Positions 35,935 to 48,600 of a stretch of DNA of 64,000 nucleotides are shown piece by piece. Numbering within the stretch: position 1 is the stretch's first letter; each line of letters starts with the position of its first letter. Under the pieces are notes generated by a model, which made no database searches, had not been told where the DNA came from, and was given only the letters and a program-made list of their open reading frames with translations. The DNA comes from Phaeotremella fagi (lineage: Eukaryota > Basidiomycota > Tremellomycetes > Tremellales > Phaeotremellaceae), in assembly GCA_001599715.1 (NCBI GenBank), contig BCHU01000018.1:84622-148621 (forward strand), read 5' to 3'. The position numbers and the translations under genes are program-made.

Positions 35935-36303
35935 ATGTCTTCAATGACCGAACAAGAATACTACGAGATAATGAATAATCAAATTCTTGAGACCACCAAC
36001 AAGATCAAAGTACAACTCGAAGAAATCGAAAGCCGCTTCTCCACAACTTTCCCCAAAGACCATCCGCTCTCCTTCGAGGTCAAGGAGAAAATTTCAGAAC
36101 TTCGTTCTGCTTACGAAGATTCAGTCATCGTCGGTAAAAGCTTCATAAACACCAAAGGTGCGACCCTCTTCTCATCATTCGATGAAAGTGTTGCTAGTTA
36201 CAGCCACAAAATCAAGGTGTTCACTAATTGGATGAACGACAAAGCCGCTGAAGCGTCAAAACCGGAGAAAGACGAAGGAGCTACGACCGGAGGTGGCGAG
36301 TGA
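35935..36303 (+). CDS. Small helical protein, subfamily B2, copy 1
   Basis: Intronless, 122 residues. Family blocks: KVQLEEIESRFSTTFPKDHP, KEKISELRSAYEDSVIVGKS, then S--SYSHKIKVFTNWM and a polar tail ending in TGGGE. No signal peptide or membrane segment. The next two genes share each block. The pattern of one amphipathic helix, a DHP/DDDP turn, then a second helix ending in a Gly-Lys/Glu-Ser loop is consistent. Function unknown. Confidence 0.65.
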   Translation: MSSMTEQEYYEIMNNQILETTNKIKVQLEEIESRFSTTFPKDHPLSFEVKEKISELRSAYEDSVIVGKSFINTKGATLFSSFDESVASYSHKIKVFTNWMNDKAAEASKPEKDEGATTGGGE

Positions 36304-36516
36304 AGGAAAGGATGGGTAATCTAAGCTTACTGGTTCGTGTGTGGGGAGGAATAGTAATTAGTGATTGGAGTTTCTTTTGTAATCTGTTGATGAAGTCTTT
36401 GGAGAGTGTATTCAGATTCACGCACAGTACAGTGCCGACCACATCCTATCGTTCACAGTTGTGGCTATTCATTGGGGTAACACAACCATTTATCAGAGGT
36501 CCTCCTTTCTTGACTA
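36304..36516. other. B2 intergenic, copy 1
   Basis: Contains GGGGAGGAATAGTAATTAG, TTTGTAATCTGTTGATGAAG and AGAGTGTATTCAGA, words that recur after the next B2 gene, so the duplicated unit includes this 3' flank. Confidence 0.55.
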
Positions 36517-36630
36517 TTTCACATTCAGAACAAAGGGAAGTTCATGGAATTGTCTAGAATAAATTTTGGGGAAGGCTCTGAATTGTTTTATACATGGTAA
36601 CTGCAGTATTTGCCACTGCAATCAACTTTC
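36517..36630 (+). promoter_or_regulatory. Conserved promoter block of subfamily B2, copy 2
   Basis: TTCACATTCAGAACAAAGGG, then TTTTGGGGAAGGCTCTGAAT and a weaker TATA-like TTTTATACATG. It starts 757 bp after the first block. Confidence 0.75.
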
Positions 36631-36712
36631 TCTCTTTCATTCCCAACTTTCAAGTTTCAACTTCTACTTTCAGTTTTCAAAGCTAAACATAAACTTATCA
36701 ATCCCAAGCATA

Positions 36713-37072
36713 ATGACTGAAATGGCGGACGAAGAATCCAACAAGAAAACGAGAATCGAAATTATTAGTGCGACTCACCAGATGAAGAAACGTCTAGAGG
36801 GTCTCGAAAGCCAGTTCTCTAGTTGGACTGACGATGATCCACTCTACTCGGAGTTCAAGGAGAAGCTTACAGAACTTCGTTCTGCTTACCAAGATTCAGT
36901 CAGCGTCGGTGAAAGCGTTGTTACCAAAGGTCCATCCCACTTCCCATTGTTCAGTAAAAGTCGTGATAGTTTTGTACACAAAGAAATGGGGTTCACTCTT
37001 TGGGTTAGTGCCGAGGTTGGTAAAATGTTGAGAGCGAAAGTCGAGGGAGCTTCAACCGCAGGTGGCAAGTGA
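36713..37072 (+). CDS. Small helical protein, subfamily B2, copy 2
   Basis: Intronless, 119 residues. KKRLEGLESQFSSWTDDDP, KEKLTELRSAYQDSVSVGES, SRDSFVHKEMGFTLWV and a tail ending STAGGK align with copy 1. The frame is open further upstream, but the ATG at 36713 matches the paralogues and follows the same CATAAACTTATCAATC leader. Function unknown. Confidence 0.65.
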   Translation: MTEMADEESNKKTRIEIISATHQMKKRLEGLESQFSSWTDDDPLYSEFKEKLTELRSAYQDSVSVGESVVTKGPSHFPLFSKSRDSFVHKEMGFTLWVSAEVGKMLRAKVEGASTAGGK

Positions 37073-37272
37073 AGAATAGGATGTAATTGGGCTAGACTAA
37101 TGTGCTGCTGTGTAGGGGGGGAATAGTGATTAGATACTGGAATTTTGTTTGTAATCTGTTGATGAAGCCTTTAGAGAGTGCATGCAGACTCATGTACTGT
37201 GCTGTCCACTTCCCGTTGCTCACAGCAATCGCTATTCATTGAGAGAATAGAACCATTGATCAAAATATTTCA

Positions 37273-37390
37273 TTTCTGGACTATTTTACATTCAGAACAA
37301 AGGGCAAAGTGATGCAATTGCCTAGAATAGATTTTGGGGAAGGCTCTGAAAAGTTTTATTAAACTGCAATATTTGCCAGTGCAATTTACA
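37273..37390 (+). promoter_or_regulatory. Conserved promoter block of subfamily B2, copy 3
   Basis: TTTTACATTCAGAACAAAGG, then TTTTGGGGAAGGCTCTGAAA and TTTTATTAAACTGC. It starts about 767 bp after the second block. Confidence 0.72.
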
Positions 37391-37484
37391 TTCTCTCTTT
37401 CTTACCCAGCTACCAAATTCTGTTTTCTGTTTTGTGTTCTTCTTCTAAATCTACACATAAACTTATAAATTTCAACTCTAGACA

Positions 37485-37805
37485 ATGTCTGCAGAGCACA
37501 TCGACACAATCGTCAACGACCAAAAATCCCGACTCGAAGCAATCGAACGCCGCTTCAATTCAACTTTCTCTGAAGACCATCCGCACTACACCGAAATCGA
37601 AAATAATATCTCATCTCTTCAGCTTGCTTATGAAAGTTCAGTCTACAGCGGTAAAAGATACGCAGTCGATGAGGATTACTTCTGGGTATTCGCGTCTGCT
37701 CGTGTTTCCTTCAGCCGTGCAGAACGAAAGCTCAATGAGTTGTTGGAATCGAACACCGCCGAGGGAACAGTTGGGATGAAAAGGGATGGTGGCTCTACCA
37801 AGTGA
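37485..37805 (+). CDS. Small helical protein, subfamily B2, copy 3
   Basis: Intronless, 106 residues. KSRLEAIERRFNSTFSEDHP, ENNISSLQLAYESSVYSGKR and SRAERKLNELLES align with copies 1 and 2, with a shorter polar tail ending GGSTK. Function unknown. The three B2 genes and their flanks form a direct tandem array of units of about 0.77 kb. Confidence 0.63.
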   Translation: MSAEHIDTIVNDQKSRLEAIERRFNSTFSEDHPHYTEIENNISSLQLAYESSVYSGKRYAVDEDYFWVFASARVSFSRAERKLNELLESNTAEGTVGMKRDGGSTK

Positions 37806-38400
37806 ACGAATGGGTTAGTGATCGAGCTAAGTTCAATGGTTGGTGAGTAGGGAGAAGTAGCATTAGTGAATGTAGTTTCATTTTTGTAAAGTCATGTTGA
37901 AGTTTTTGAAGAGTGTGTACTGTATGCGGACTCATTCACTCACCACTCCCTACTGTTCATATCTAGTTCATAGCGCAGTCGAAGCTGTCACCACTTCTCA
38001 CGAAGATAAGCAGAAGGCCTGTCTTTCATCAGCTTTTCAAATGTAGCGACAAGGGAACGACGCCAATATATTCAGGAAGGAATATGTGAACAAACTCGCA
38101 ATTCTATAACTTCACAGGTCTTCACTTTTGACTGCGCTCCTTCTCACGTCCAGGGATTGAGTTTTTTTTGGTTTACTGATACCAAAGATATCAAAGCGGA
38201 AATACCCCTAATATCTATTAATGCTTGTAGTGAAGCGATGAAAGTCTTACTCCCAACTTGGTTGTTTTCGCAATTGCCACGCAAATGAATTTTGCCACAT
38301 TTGTGTTTAAGTTAAGCTTAAAAGCTTAATTCACCGCACAGCTTGGTTTCTAACGACGACGACAACGACAACGATAGTAACGATAACGAAGACGAGCACA
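37806..38400. other. Intergenic, with GAC-type microsatellite
   Basis: The stretch 38352-38396 is a run of ACGACGACGACAACGACAAC type directly before the next ATG, probably in the 5' UTR. No gene seen in the rest. Confidence 0.6.
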
Positions 38401-40385
38401 ATGGTAACGACAACGAGATCCTCTTCATCAGTTGAATCACTTCCAGAAAATGTAGCAACTTCATCATCCCAGCCGTCCTCTTCCCAACTCATGTCGACAC
38501 TCTCACGACTTTCATTATCGACCTCTCGACCATCTATTTCTGATACACCACCACAAGGATATACATCAAAAACAATTAGAATAGCGACTGAATCTAGTAA
38601 AACGTTACTAAGAACTATCGGGTTATCACCACAAACTCCGCCCAAATCAAAATCAAAATCAAAATCTAGTCACATAGACTGGTCAAAAATTATCTATCCG
38701 TTAACCCATCCACATCCTTTACCTATCGATTGCCCAATCTTAGTACTTTCTCTAACGGCTATAGCAGAATTAGGGAATAGAGTGGATATCAGTGATGATG
38801 AAATTTTTAATGGGGTGTTGAAAAAGATTGAACCTTGGGTTGATGACGAATTTGGGAAATATTGTTTGATCATTTTGGGTTCTGAGGGGATTGGGATTGG
38901 TGGGGAAAAGAGGAGGTTGCCTAGTGTGACTTGGTGGGTATGGCGTTGGAGTAGAATACCGAGAAAGTGGGTTTGGGTCAAGTTCTGATATGTCCTATGG
39001 TACTGATATAGAATGCTCATTAGATATCGTAAGAATATTAAAAGACTATACGTGGTCCATCCATCCGTTCTCACAAGAAGTGAGTTAAGTACAAAAATGT
39101 TAAACTAATGGAATACAGCGATCGTTCCTTATATCCTACCATTCCTATCACCCAAATCATATTCGAAATTCTATCCCACAAAGTCATTGATCTCGTTATA
39201 CATAACCCACGGAATTTCACTTTCAGGAATAACGCTAGGAGTACAGGATTTATATGAGGAATCGGTGATACTGAAAAATACACTTGAGATATTGGATCAA
39301 ATGAAATCCAAGTCAAAGATCTCAAGCAACTTCGATAGCAACACGGAATTTGTTCCAAAGGGATGGGCATATGGGACATTATCTCGAACGGTTTCGTTCG
39401 CTTCGTCATATCTACCTTTCTCTCATGAGGAAATGTTGGATTTTGAAGTCGAAGTCGATAGTCCAGAGGGCGGTTGTTACGACCGGAATCTTGATGACAT
39501 CTTTGAAGAATCTAATGGAATACCGAAATTCGTTGGTGAAGTGATGAAAGTTATACTTTCAGAATGTGTAGAGACAGAAGGGATTTTTAGAAGAAGTAGT
39601 AATGTGAGTGACCGTCCTCTTTATGGCTTGAGATCGGGCTGTAAACTGAAATCACTTAGTCACCCTTGCTAGTCTCCATTGAAGCTGTTTTACGATTGCC
39701 CGTGAACGTCCTACCTATTCTGCCTTGGAGGGAGATCGCCAAACAGGATCCACTTTTACCTCCTATAATCCTGAAAAGATGGTTAAGAAGTTTAACGACT
39801 CCCCTAATCTCGCATAAACTATATGAAACCATCAGACAAGTAAAAACTATAGACGAGTAAGTAAAACATATCCAACACAAACCACAAAACATGAACTCAT
39901 CCCAATACAGTCTAAAAACGAAATTATTACCAAAAATCCCAGAAAACAATCTAAAGATCCTGGAGACCATCACCCATCTACTAAATCATCTACTAGCATA
40001 CGAGCCGAAAACTAAAATGAATCATCTGGGCTACGCAATAACTTTGGCACCATGTTTGATCAACAGTGAGAATCCCATTGAAGACGCGGAAATGTGTTCG
40101 GAAGTTGGGAAGGGTTTACCGTTAGCTTTGAGGGGTTTGGATGAACGACGAGGGGAGGGGGGAACTTTGGTTGGTTGTTTGGGGTTGATTCTTGGGGATT
40201 GGAATGCTGTTTTTGAGGGGTGTGGGGTGGATTGTGGATTTGGTGAGAGTACCGAATCGAATGCGACGTCGAATTCGTCGTCACCTGAGAAGTTTGGTGA
40301 TTCGACTGTAACTCCGAAATCAAGGAATAAACGAAGGATTAGTATTCATCATGATTTGTTTTCACCTGGTAGTTCAAAGGTGTAG
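38401..40385 (+). CDS. CRAL-TRIO-like and RhoGAP domain protein (Ecm25 type)
   Basis: Five exons (38401-38966, 39024-39079, 39119-39603, 39660-39856, 39911-40385) give 592 residues. A Ser/Thr-rich N-terminus precedes a Sec14/CRAL-TRIO-like region, whose clearest part is RRLPSVTWWVWRWSRIPRKYRKN with LYVVHPSVLTR across introns 1 and 2 and the FLSPKSYSKFYPT stretch. The RhoGAP domain follows from GIPKFVGEVM: the arginine finger GIFRRSS is present, then LPPIILKRWLRSLTTPLI and the NHLGYAITLAPCL block. It should stimulate GTP hydrolysis by a Rho/Cdc42 GTPase. The C-terminus is Ser-rich. Confidence 0.85.
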
Positions 40386-40784
40386 CTTGGGATGGGTAGT
40401 GACAATCGGAACGGTGGGTGGTGGTAACGAAACGACTTTGTACTTGTATTACAGTGTATCGTTTAACTAATGTATGACTGGATACATCTATCAAACATTG
40501 CATGAAAAACAAACTATATAATACTGTATCTACTTGAAGCCTTTGAAGTTTATTGATTACATGTTTGAACGTCAGGAACCATAAAACGATCAATCTGTCT
40601 TGCTGGATTGAATCGAATTTTCGTATCGGTGAAAGAAGAGTTTGAAGGAGATGACCGGCATTTCCTGTTGGGTGTTGCTAGTCGATGTGATGTGGTATTG
40701 GGACTATGCTTTAACTTTCATCACCCTAACACCGAGTTTCAGTTCAACATTTCGATCTGGACTAAAGAGAAGATGAATGATGAC
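40386..40784. other. Intergenic, convergent 3' ends
   Basis: Lies between two converging genes. No gene seen. Confidence 0.5.
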
Positions 40785-41277
40785 TCACTGTTGCACAGGT
40801 GTATCATCACATGCATCGACGATTCGATGGTATTCCGCCATGGCAGAGTCTTCCCAAGTAGTATCAGGCCAAGTAGTATCGATACATTGAGCACAATCGA
40901 CTAACAACCATCCATCGTCAATAAACCCTCCAGACCGTAAGATAACGTAGACTTACGAGTAGCTTTCAACCCATCAACCGAACATAGCGCCTCTCGTTCA
41001 GATCGAGCACCCTCAACACGTTTAATCCCACAGATCGCCACGCATGGTTCTTCTTCTTCTTGGGCTGGGGTGGGTGGGGTGACGGGTTGAGAGGGGATGG
41101 TGGATTTCTTGTGGATTGACATTGGGTCTCGGGAGAAGAGGGTTGGTGTGTCCGGGTTAGCGGCTGGGGCTGGGTTTTTTGGTTAGTAATTGGGTGAATG
41201 AGAAGGGGGGAGGGCGACTTACCGGATAAAACTGTTGTGAAGAGGGTTAGGGTTGCGAGGAATATTGTTAGTCTCAT
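40785..41277 (-). CDS. Small secreted Cys-containing protein
   Basis: Three exons on the minus strand (41277-41223, 41169-40957, 40900-40785) give 127 residues. The signal peptide MRLTIFLATLTLFTTVLS is almost exactly exon 1. A Pro-rich and Glu-rich linker follows, then six Cys: PCVAICG, ALC, LDCAQC and DAC. The size and Cys spacing suggest a small disulfide-bonded secreted protein. It has no clear similarity to the secreted genes at 198-2454, but C-x3-C is shared. Function unknown. Confidence 0.65.
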
Positions 41278-42681
41278 TGTTGGTGATTGCTTGGTGATTG
41301 TCGGAGTTGGTTGTTTGTTCGATCAACGATGATGTGCGAAATTGATTGGTGATGTTATCGAAATGTTTGGTTGTAAATTCTGCAGTCCAGCTACGAAAGA
41401 TAATATGGAATGTTATCAACTATCAAAGTCAATGAAGAAGTTAAAAAGAATGTATTTCTGTCGTTTGAAAGCTAAGATATATAAGTGAGCTACGAAACGA
41501 AATGTCAGTTTGTACAGTGAATTGAATGAGAAAAGAATAAAGTAACGAAAAAGTTGACTTGGAGTTAGAAGTCTAATATAATAAAGTCAAAGACCATACC
41601 GTTAGACAAGTCAACCCAAACGAAAATGGCTTGACGGCATTACACGTCGGCGTCACCTAAACGTACCTGAGAAAACAATCTTTCAAGTTGGCTCCTCCNC
41701 CCTCNCCCTCACCCGCCACACGCCACCTATCGGTTTTTCACCTTATGGACGTGTTTCGCTCAATGAGACATTTGGCGTTTCTTAGGGTAGGATACGCGTT
41801 TGATTTTTATCCGAAAATGGATAATTCAGTTGTAGGTCAGGGGTTGGTTGGACCGGAATCAGGTCAATTCATAACGTTTAGTTTCGACTGAATCAGAGAC
41901 ACGTTTGGGTTCCTGAGTGACACTTTGAAGTTTGAAGCTTGAAGTTATGGTAAGGCATTGAATGCAATGCAGGTGGTGCCGGTGGTGCTGGTGCTTGCGA
42001 AAAGCGCAGATCATTATTTCAGGAACTGAGTATGATGGAAGAGGTTTCTGTGGCTTGAACGTTGTACTCCATCTGGCTTTGATTGTCATCATTATCAGGA
42101 TGGTCTAGATACGTTGCAAATGCAGCTTATTGTTCTTGCCTCGAAGTGGAGATTAGTATGGTTCGTTGTACACAATGAATTGAGCTATGATGGTTCAAGT
42201 GTTTGCTGTTATTATCAGATCTCATACACACTCGTATATGTATGTACCTATGATGGTTGTGTATGACTGCATATGATCCACTTATGACTATGAAAGACTA
42301 TGAAAGACATGAGCGATGTAAGAAGGTAAGGGACGCACATGCATACTCTATAGAAAAGTCTAATGCCGCAAATGTCCGTGTGATGTCGCCGCCAAATGAC
42401 ACGCGAGTGAGGATACGATGAATCGAGATTATCGGCGTTAAGGATGAAGTGCTAATTCGGTACCATCATACTCACCCAACACATAATACCGAAACCCCGC
42501 ACCTCCCAACTGCCACGAATGCTCCCTCTAAACCTCTAACCACCAAACCACCCAATTCAAGTTCTCATCCATCATCCATCAAGAAAAAAAGCGTTTAAAC
42601 GTCTCTTTCATTCTTCGACTTTTCAGTTAATTCAATCGGAGTGGGAAGGATAATTAAAACACAACACAACACATATACAGG
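41278..42681. other. Intergenic, 1.4 kb, with two isolated N
   Basis: Promoters of the secreted gene (minus) and RPS5 (plus). Two unresolved bases lie in a C-rich stretch at 41699 and 41705. No gene seen. Confidence 0.6.
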
Positions 42682-43707
42682 ATGTCTTTAACAACTTTAC
42701 CTAACGATGTTCAAAAAGTCGCTAACGAGGGTGTCGTAAAATTGTTCGGTAAATGGGATGCTCAAGAGTGAGTTAGGTTTTACGTTTGGTTGGGTGGTGG
42801 AAGTGAAGCAGTTGTTTGGATCTATTCTTTGGATGTGGTGGTACTGGGAGGGGATTGGATGGTGCTGGTATCGATGATGATTGTTTTCGAAAGATTGGAG
42901 ATTTGGGATTAGATGATTTCCTTGGATCATTCGACTTTCATTCGGGAGGATGGATAATCGGTTCAATCGGAATACCTCTTTAAACATTACTAACCATTCC
43001 CATCATAGTATCGAAGTTAAAGATATCTCCCTTACCGACTACATCAACGTCAACCACGCTGTTTACGTTCGTGAGTGGAACATTTAATTTTGATTCCCAC
43101 GAACAATATCTGATCAACAATCTCTAGCCCACACCGCCGGTCGTTACGCCAAAAAGCAATTCGCTAAAGGACGTATGCCAATTGTTGAACGTCTCGTCAA
43201 CGCGTAGGTCATTATTCTCTAAACATGATTGGAGATCCGAAAACTAACCCCCCACTTAGCCTCATGATGAACGGTAGAAACAACGGTAAAAAACTCATGG
43301 CCGTCAGAATCGTTCAACACGCTTTCGAAATCATCCATCTCGTCACTGAACTCAACCCAATCCAAGTCCTCGTCGATGCCATCGTTAACACTGGTCCCCG
43401 TGAAGATTCTACCCGTATCGGTTCTCAAGGTACCGTTAGACGTCAAGCTGTTGATGTTTCACCTTTGAGAAGGGTTAACCAAGCTATCTCATTGTTGACC
43501 ATTGGTGTAGGTCAAGCTTCACACTCCCAACGCAAGAATTTTGTACTAACGTTAAGACATTAGACCCGTGAATCAGCTTTCCACAACGCTAAATCAGTTT
43601 CAGAATGTTTAGCAGATGAACTTGTCAACGCCGCAAAAGGTTCTTCCAACTCTTACGCCATCAAGAAGAAGGATGAACTCGAACGTGTTGCTAAATCTAA
43701 CCGTTAA
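42682..43707 (+). CDS. RPS5: 40S ribosomal protein S5 (uS7)
   Basis: Five exons (42682-42767, 43009-43070, 43128-43203, 43260-43506, 43564-43707) give 204 residues, the normal eukaryotic length. Characteristic blocks are [80 protein letters not shown] and a C-terminal [10 protein letters not shown]. The first intron is 241 nt, much longer than the other three (about 56 nt), as is common in fungal ribosomal protein genes. It forms part of the small-subunit head near the mRNA exit site. Confidence 0.97.
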
Positions 43708-45617
43708 GCGGTGGTGGTTGGAGTTGGGAGTGGTAGTGGGGTGGTGGTAGACTGGCTAGCTTTAGGGTTTAGCTTGATTGATACTCTTTTTATTCGGTAG
43801 TTTACTCATTTCCTCCTTTTTCATGAGTTTCTATTTGAATTTCCTTATGATTTCTGCATATCAAAAATATCATTCAGTTCTGTTCGTGGATTTGGATTTT
43901 CTTGGGGTGGTGCGATTAAGGATTTTGACGATGAGTAGCTTTGGATCTGACTTTTAGGTTTTGCATTGAATTGGGCGAGATGAGGTAGTCTATGAGGATT
44001 ACATATTTAGGGGAGACGGAGACTCTCAAACATTCGGTCTTCACTTGTGTATTGTCGTTAGCAGTTGTCGAGAGTATTAGTCAACTTTGAGACTTGAATC
44101 ATAAGAAAGTCGTAATGACGCATTCCAACTTATCAGTCTAGGTCTTAATCAAAAACGGCTTTGGAGCTATAACCATACTTGGTAGGTGTACAAATAACTA
44201 CCTTGAATTCCTAGGTTCACCTTTGACGCTGTGGTATCATAAATTTGGGGATAGTATTCATTGTAGAAGAGAATGATTGATTCTACTTGTGTTTGAAGTA
44301 ATGTCATTGTGTGGAAGTGCCATGCTGCCATCCTCATCGTATATTAATCCTCTAAACCTTACAATATATAACCCCCGATTCTTTCTTCCTCCATGCCGAA
44401 GTGAAATGCTTTTAAATTAAAGGGTTAAGGTTAAGTACTTGTACACCCCTCTCTGCTCTTCCTTCTACGCCTCTTTGTCACCCAGGTACAGACAGCAGCT
44501 GCTTCGATCATTCTTGGTGTTCATCATCGAAGATCGATGATCATCTTACATTGGAGTACCTTGAGTTAAGTTGGTGTACTTATTGTAGACGTATGTATTG
44601 TATTTAATCTTAAGCTTACTTAGTCCTCGGGTTAAATTAATAGATTCACTAGTAGACTTTAGTTCAAGTTTATCTTACATCGTCCATCGTAATTAATTGC
44701 ACCGCTCGTCGTAGGTCATAACCTCGCTAGTAGACAAGTAAGTGTGATGCAAAGAATCAAGGAATATCCATGCATTGTAACTTGGTTATCTTGAATCTTG
44801 AACTGTGATCCCAAGAATCTTTCCTTTCTTCCTTGTGGAACCTTAACAGCATCCGATAATGGGCGTTTTTATCGGAGATCGATGGGATTATCACCATAAG
44901 GTTTTGGTACCAAGTGATGGAAGGATTGAGCTTGGAGTGTGATTTGTCGATATTACCTGTACATACTGATGATGAGAGATGTGATTACTCTTCAGAAGAC
45001 GTTGTTTTATGCATGGATGGATGGGATACGTAGCGGTAAATGTAAGAACTTGTAGACAAATACTGCCCTTCCCTTCCCTTCCCCCCTTGCTGTTCTGCCG
45101 AATCAGTGTGCAGTCCATTAATTCAGGGTAAAAGGACCACCCACCCACCGTACACCACACTTAATCCTATTTTGACTGCTTATGTGTTTTTCTTCATTTT
45201 CATTGCATATTTCATATCTTCTTCTTCATTCTGTCTTCAACTTATAATATCTTGTATCTGGTATAACTAGTCCAACTCAATCCATACACCTCCTTTCCTT
45301 AACCAGAGCTTCGGCTCTTTTGTTTGACAACAAATCATCGATTTAAACAAAAGAAATCGATAGATTAAATTAAATCAAATTCATTCCCTCCAACCCATCC
45401 AATCTTCAATCTCAACATCGAAATCGTAGTCGATATCGTAGACATTTTGGTGAGCATCAAGGCCGAGTTCCAACCGTACGTCCTCGCGTTTTCGCACTCT
45501 TATCTTAACCTTTTAAAAACCAACTGGACGTGTTTGGTGTTCCCACGTCCACCCCCCTCGTTTATCTATTGTTAGATCGACCAGTCTAACCCATTCATTC
45601 TTTAGCCTTTCCCCAAT
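43708..45617. other. Long intergenic region, 1.9 kb
   Basis: No protein gene seen. The last 450 bp are pyrimidine-rich and probably form the phytochrome promoter and leader. A non-coding transcript cannot be judged from sequence. Confidence 0.5.
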
Positions 45618-48600
45618 ATGCCTTATTTCTCTTATAAACCACTTGAAGAGGATTCAACCAAAGGTTCAAATCCCACTACTCCTAATCCACAACCAACAAC
45701 CACCAACACCACCACTTCATCGGATGCGCTAGAACCTTCAGTTTCAGTGAAAACACCACCACCTGTGGATACGTCGCCCATGAACAGATCCAGTTCCAAC
45801 CCCAACTCCAACCCCAACTCGAAATCAAAATCTCGACCGAAAGGTGATCTCGGCCCTCGAATCTCACCTACGTTCTCGCCTACGAATACAGGCCCGATGT
45901 CACCAGGTGGGAATAACAACAGTTTTGTTTTCCCGATGAGATCTGTTTTCCAAGGGATGAGAGAACCAACTTCACCTCAAACTGGATATCAGAACGAAAG
46001 TGATGGAGGGAACTCGGTCAACACTAACGTCATTGGTAAAACTGAACGTTCACATTCAATCCCTGGAGGTAGATCGCCGACTACGGAGATTCGATCGAAT
46101 TTGAACATCAACGTACCGCAACTTCAAAGATCTTCTTCTCAGACTGATCAGGAAATTAGGAATGACGATTTACAAACCATAGCTCAGTTGTTGGAACAAT
46201 CTTATGGTGCTGGGGCTAGTGTCAAAAGAGATAAAATCGGTGAACAGAGTTCTGCTGTTTTCACTAGTACAGGTAAAGCAACTAGCGGTGGAGGTAGTAA
46301 TGAAGCGACTTCGAATCAAGGATCGATACCGGCAGACAGTACACGATCGAGTTTATCAGGTCCTTCGGAGCCTTCTTCGAATATAGCGAAAGGAGCGTCT
46401 TCGTCTGGTTCTCAATTCGCTACGAATGAGGGTTCCATCGCACATCCTGAATCTGAAGCTAGATCTGTATCTGACAATTCAAAAAGTGAAGGCAGCGGTG
46501 GAACCATTGTTCAAAACGATTCAACTCCATCCAGAGGAAGTGGATTAACTCAAAAAAATCGTCCGTCAGTCGGTCAACCACTCTCTTCACCCACTGAAGT
46601 CAATTATCGACATTTCCCAGGTCAAGAAGTATCAGATGATGGAATCGATCACGATCAATCTTCACGATCGGCAAAATTCACTTCTCAAAAGACACCTGAA
46701 ATCCAACAACCTCAACCTCAACTCGCGTCTGTTAGAACTGGTCTGAAAGGTTTAGCTATTCGTGGACAAGATGTTAAACAGAAAGATAAACCTCAAGAGG
46801 ACGATCAAATCACACCGATCTCTTTCGATGCCGTTTCCCCAAATGAAGATCATGCAGTGTACAACGATTTCTCTGGGATCGTCAGACTTTCAGAAGCTGG
46901 TTCTATCCATACTGGAGCTCTCAGTGGAGAATTCCTGAATTCAGGTTCTGGTTCTGCTGCTCGATCGAAAGGTGATCCAACGGGTAGTTCGAATTCAGTC
47001 CCTCAATCGTCTGCTCCGCAGTTCACTACAAACACTCGTTCGAATCAAGGTTCCAAATCTACCAACGATTCTGTTAGGGATTACGTAGCTAATCAAGCCA
47101 ACACTGTTTATTCTGATCCCAACGCACCTACACCTTCACCTGGACCTGGATTGGATAACGATAACGATAACGATGATGTGGACATGGAGGAAGAACAGAT
47201 CAGACGACAACCCCCTATTCCCGATGATGAATCTGAAGCGTATACGGGTAGTATGGTAGCTTCGTCTGATCACGCTGCCATGTCGGAGACGCGCAGTGGG
47301 GGTACAAGTGAAATCAGTGAAGAACCAATCGTGACCTTCAGATTCGAACATATAGCTACAGCCGATGGTCATCATGTTGTAGCTGGTCGTGAAGGGGTTT
47401 TGAAACGATGCGAAGATGAACCTATAACTACACCTGGTGCTGTTCAAGGTTTCGGAGTTTTGATAGTTTTGGAAGAAGATTTGGATACGGGTCATCTATC
47501 TGTTAGACAGGTTTCAGAGGTAGGTCCAGTCTGCGAGATTCGATCACTGACGTCTATCTAGAATTCTACGGAGATTCTAGGTCTCTCACCAAGATATCTG
47601 TTCCGATTGAAATGTTTCAGTAACATCCTGTCTGAAGCTCAAGAAGACGTTCTGAGGGATAGTATCGAATACTTACCTGACGCCGATGCAATCGATAACG
47701 CAGCCAGTGTTGAAGAAGAAGGACCACAAGTTTTCTTGTTGTCAGGATTCGGCGAACCGGGTAGTGATGATTCTGAAGACGCTGAAACTCAAAAAGAAGA
47801 TTCTACCGTTCGTAGAGAATGGACTTGTTGGGTTGCAGCTCATCGACCTAAACAACCGTCCTGGAATAAAGTCGATCAACATGGTCAACCTGTTCCACCG
47901 CCTGATTTGATTATTTTGGAATTCGAGTTGGAGAAGGATCAGTATAACCCCTTGACTACACCTTTCCCTTTATCTGACATGTCAGATTTAGGGACACCTG
48001 ATAACGAAAGTATTGAGACTTTGAGTGCAGGTGAAGGTTCTGCTGGTATTCGATCTGGTGGTGGTGAATCCGGCGGATCGAATACTACGGTTGGAACCAG
48101 TGCTGGAACGGTTTCACGTCCTGATGCGATACGCCAAACTTCAACACCGTCTACTTCATACAGTAAAGAAAACTCTGGTTCTAACAGTACGATTCAACTT
48201 GGATCTGAAGCCCGTATGTCGAGAAATATCAAAATCAGACATGGGAAAGGTATGGGTTTAGACGGTACAGATATGGAATTACCTTTAGAAAGGATTTTGG
48301 AAAGTACGACGAACCACGCTAAACCTTTACGTGCTCTGGAAAGAATGAGACGTTCAGGTCAAACGGATGATAGAGGAAATAACAAATCTAAACCATCAAG
48401 ACGACCACCCAGATCGAATCGACGTGGTGGTTCTGGAAATTCTGGATCCGGATCTGGGACCATGGATGTTTTCGCTGTTCTAGGTCAAATCAACGATCAA
48501 CTAGGTGCAGCACCGGATTTAGAAACTTTTCTGAAAATCGTCGTGGGGATTATCCAAGATCTCGTCAGATTCCATCGAGTTCTGATCTATCAGTTTGATG

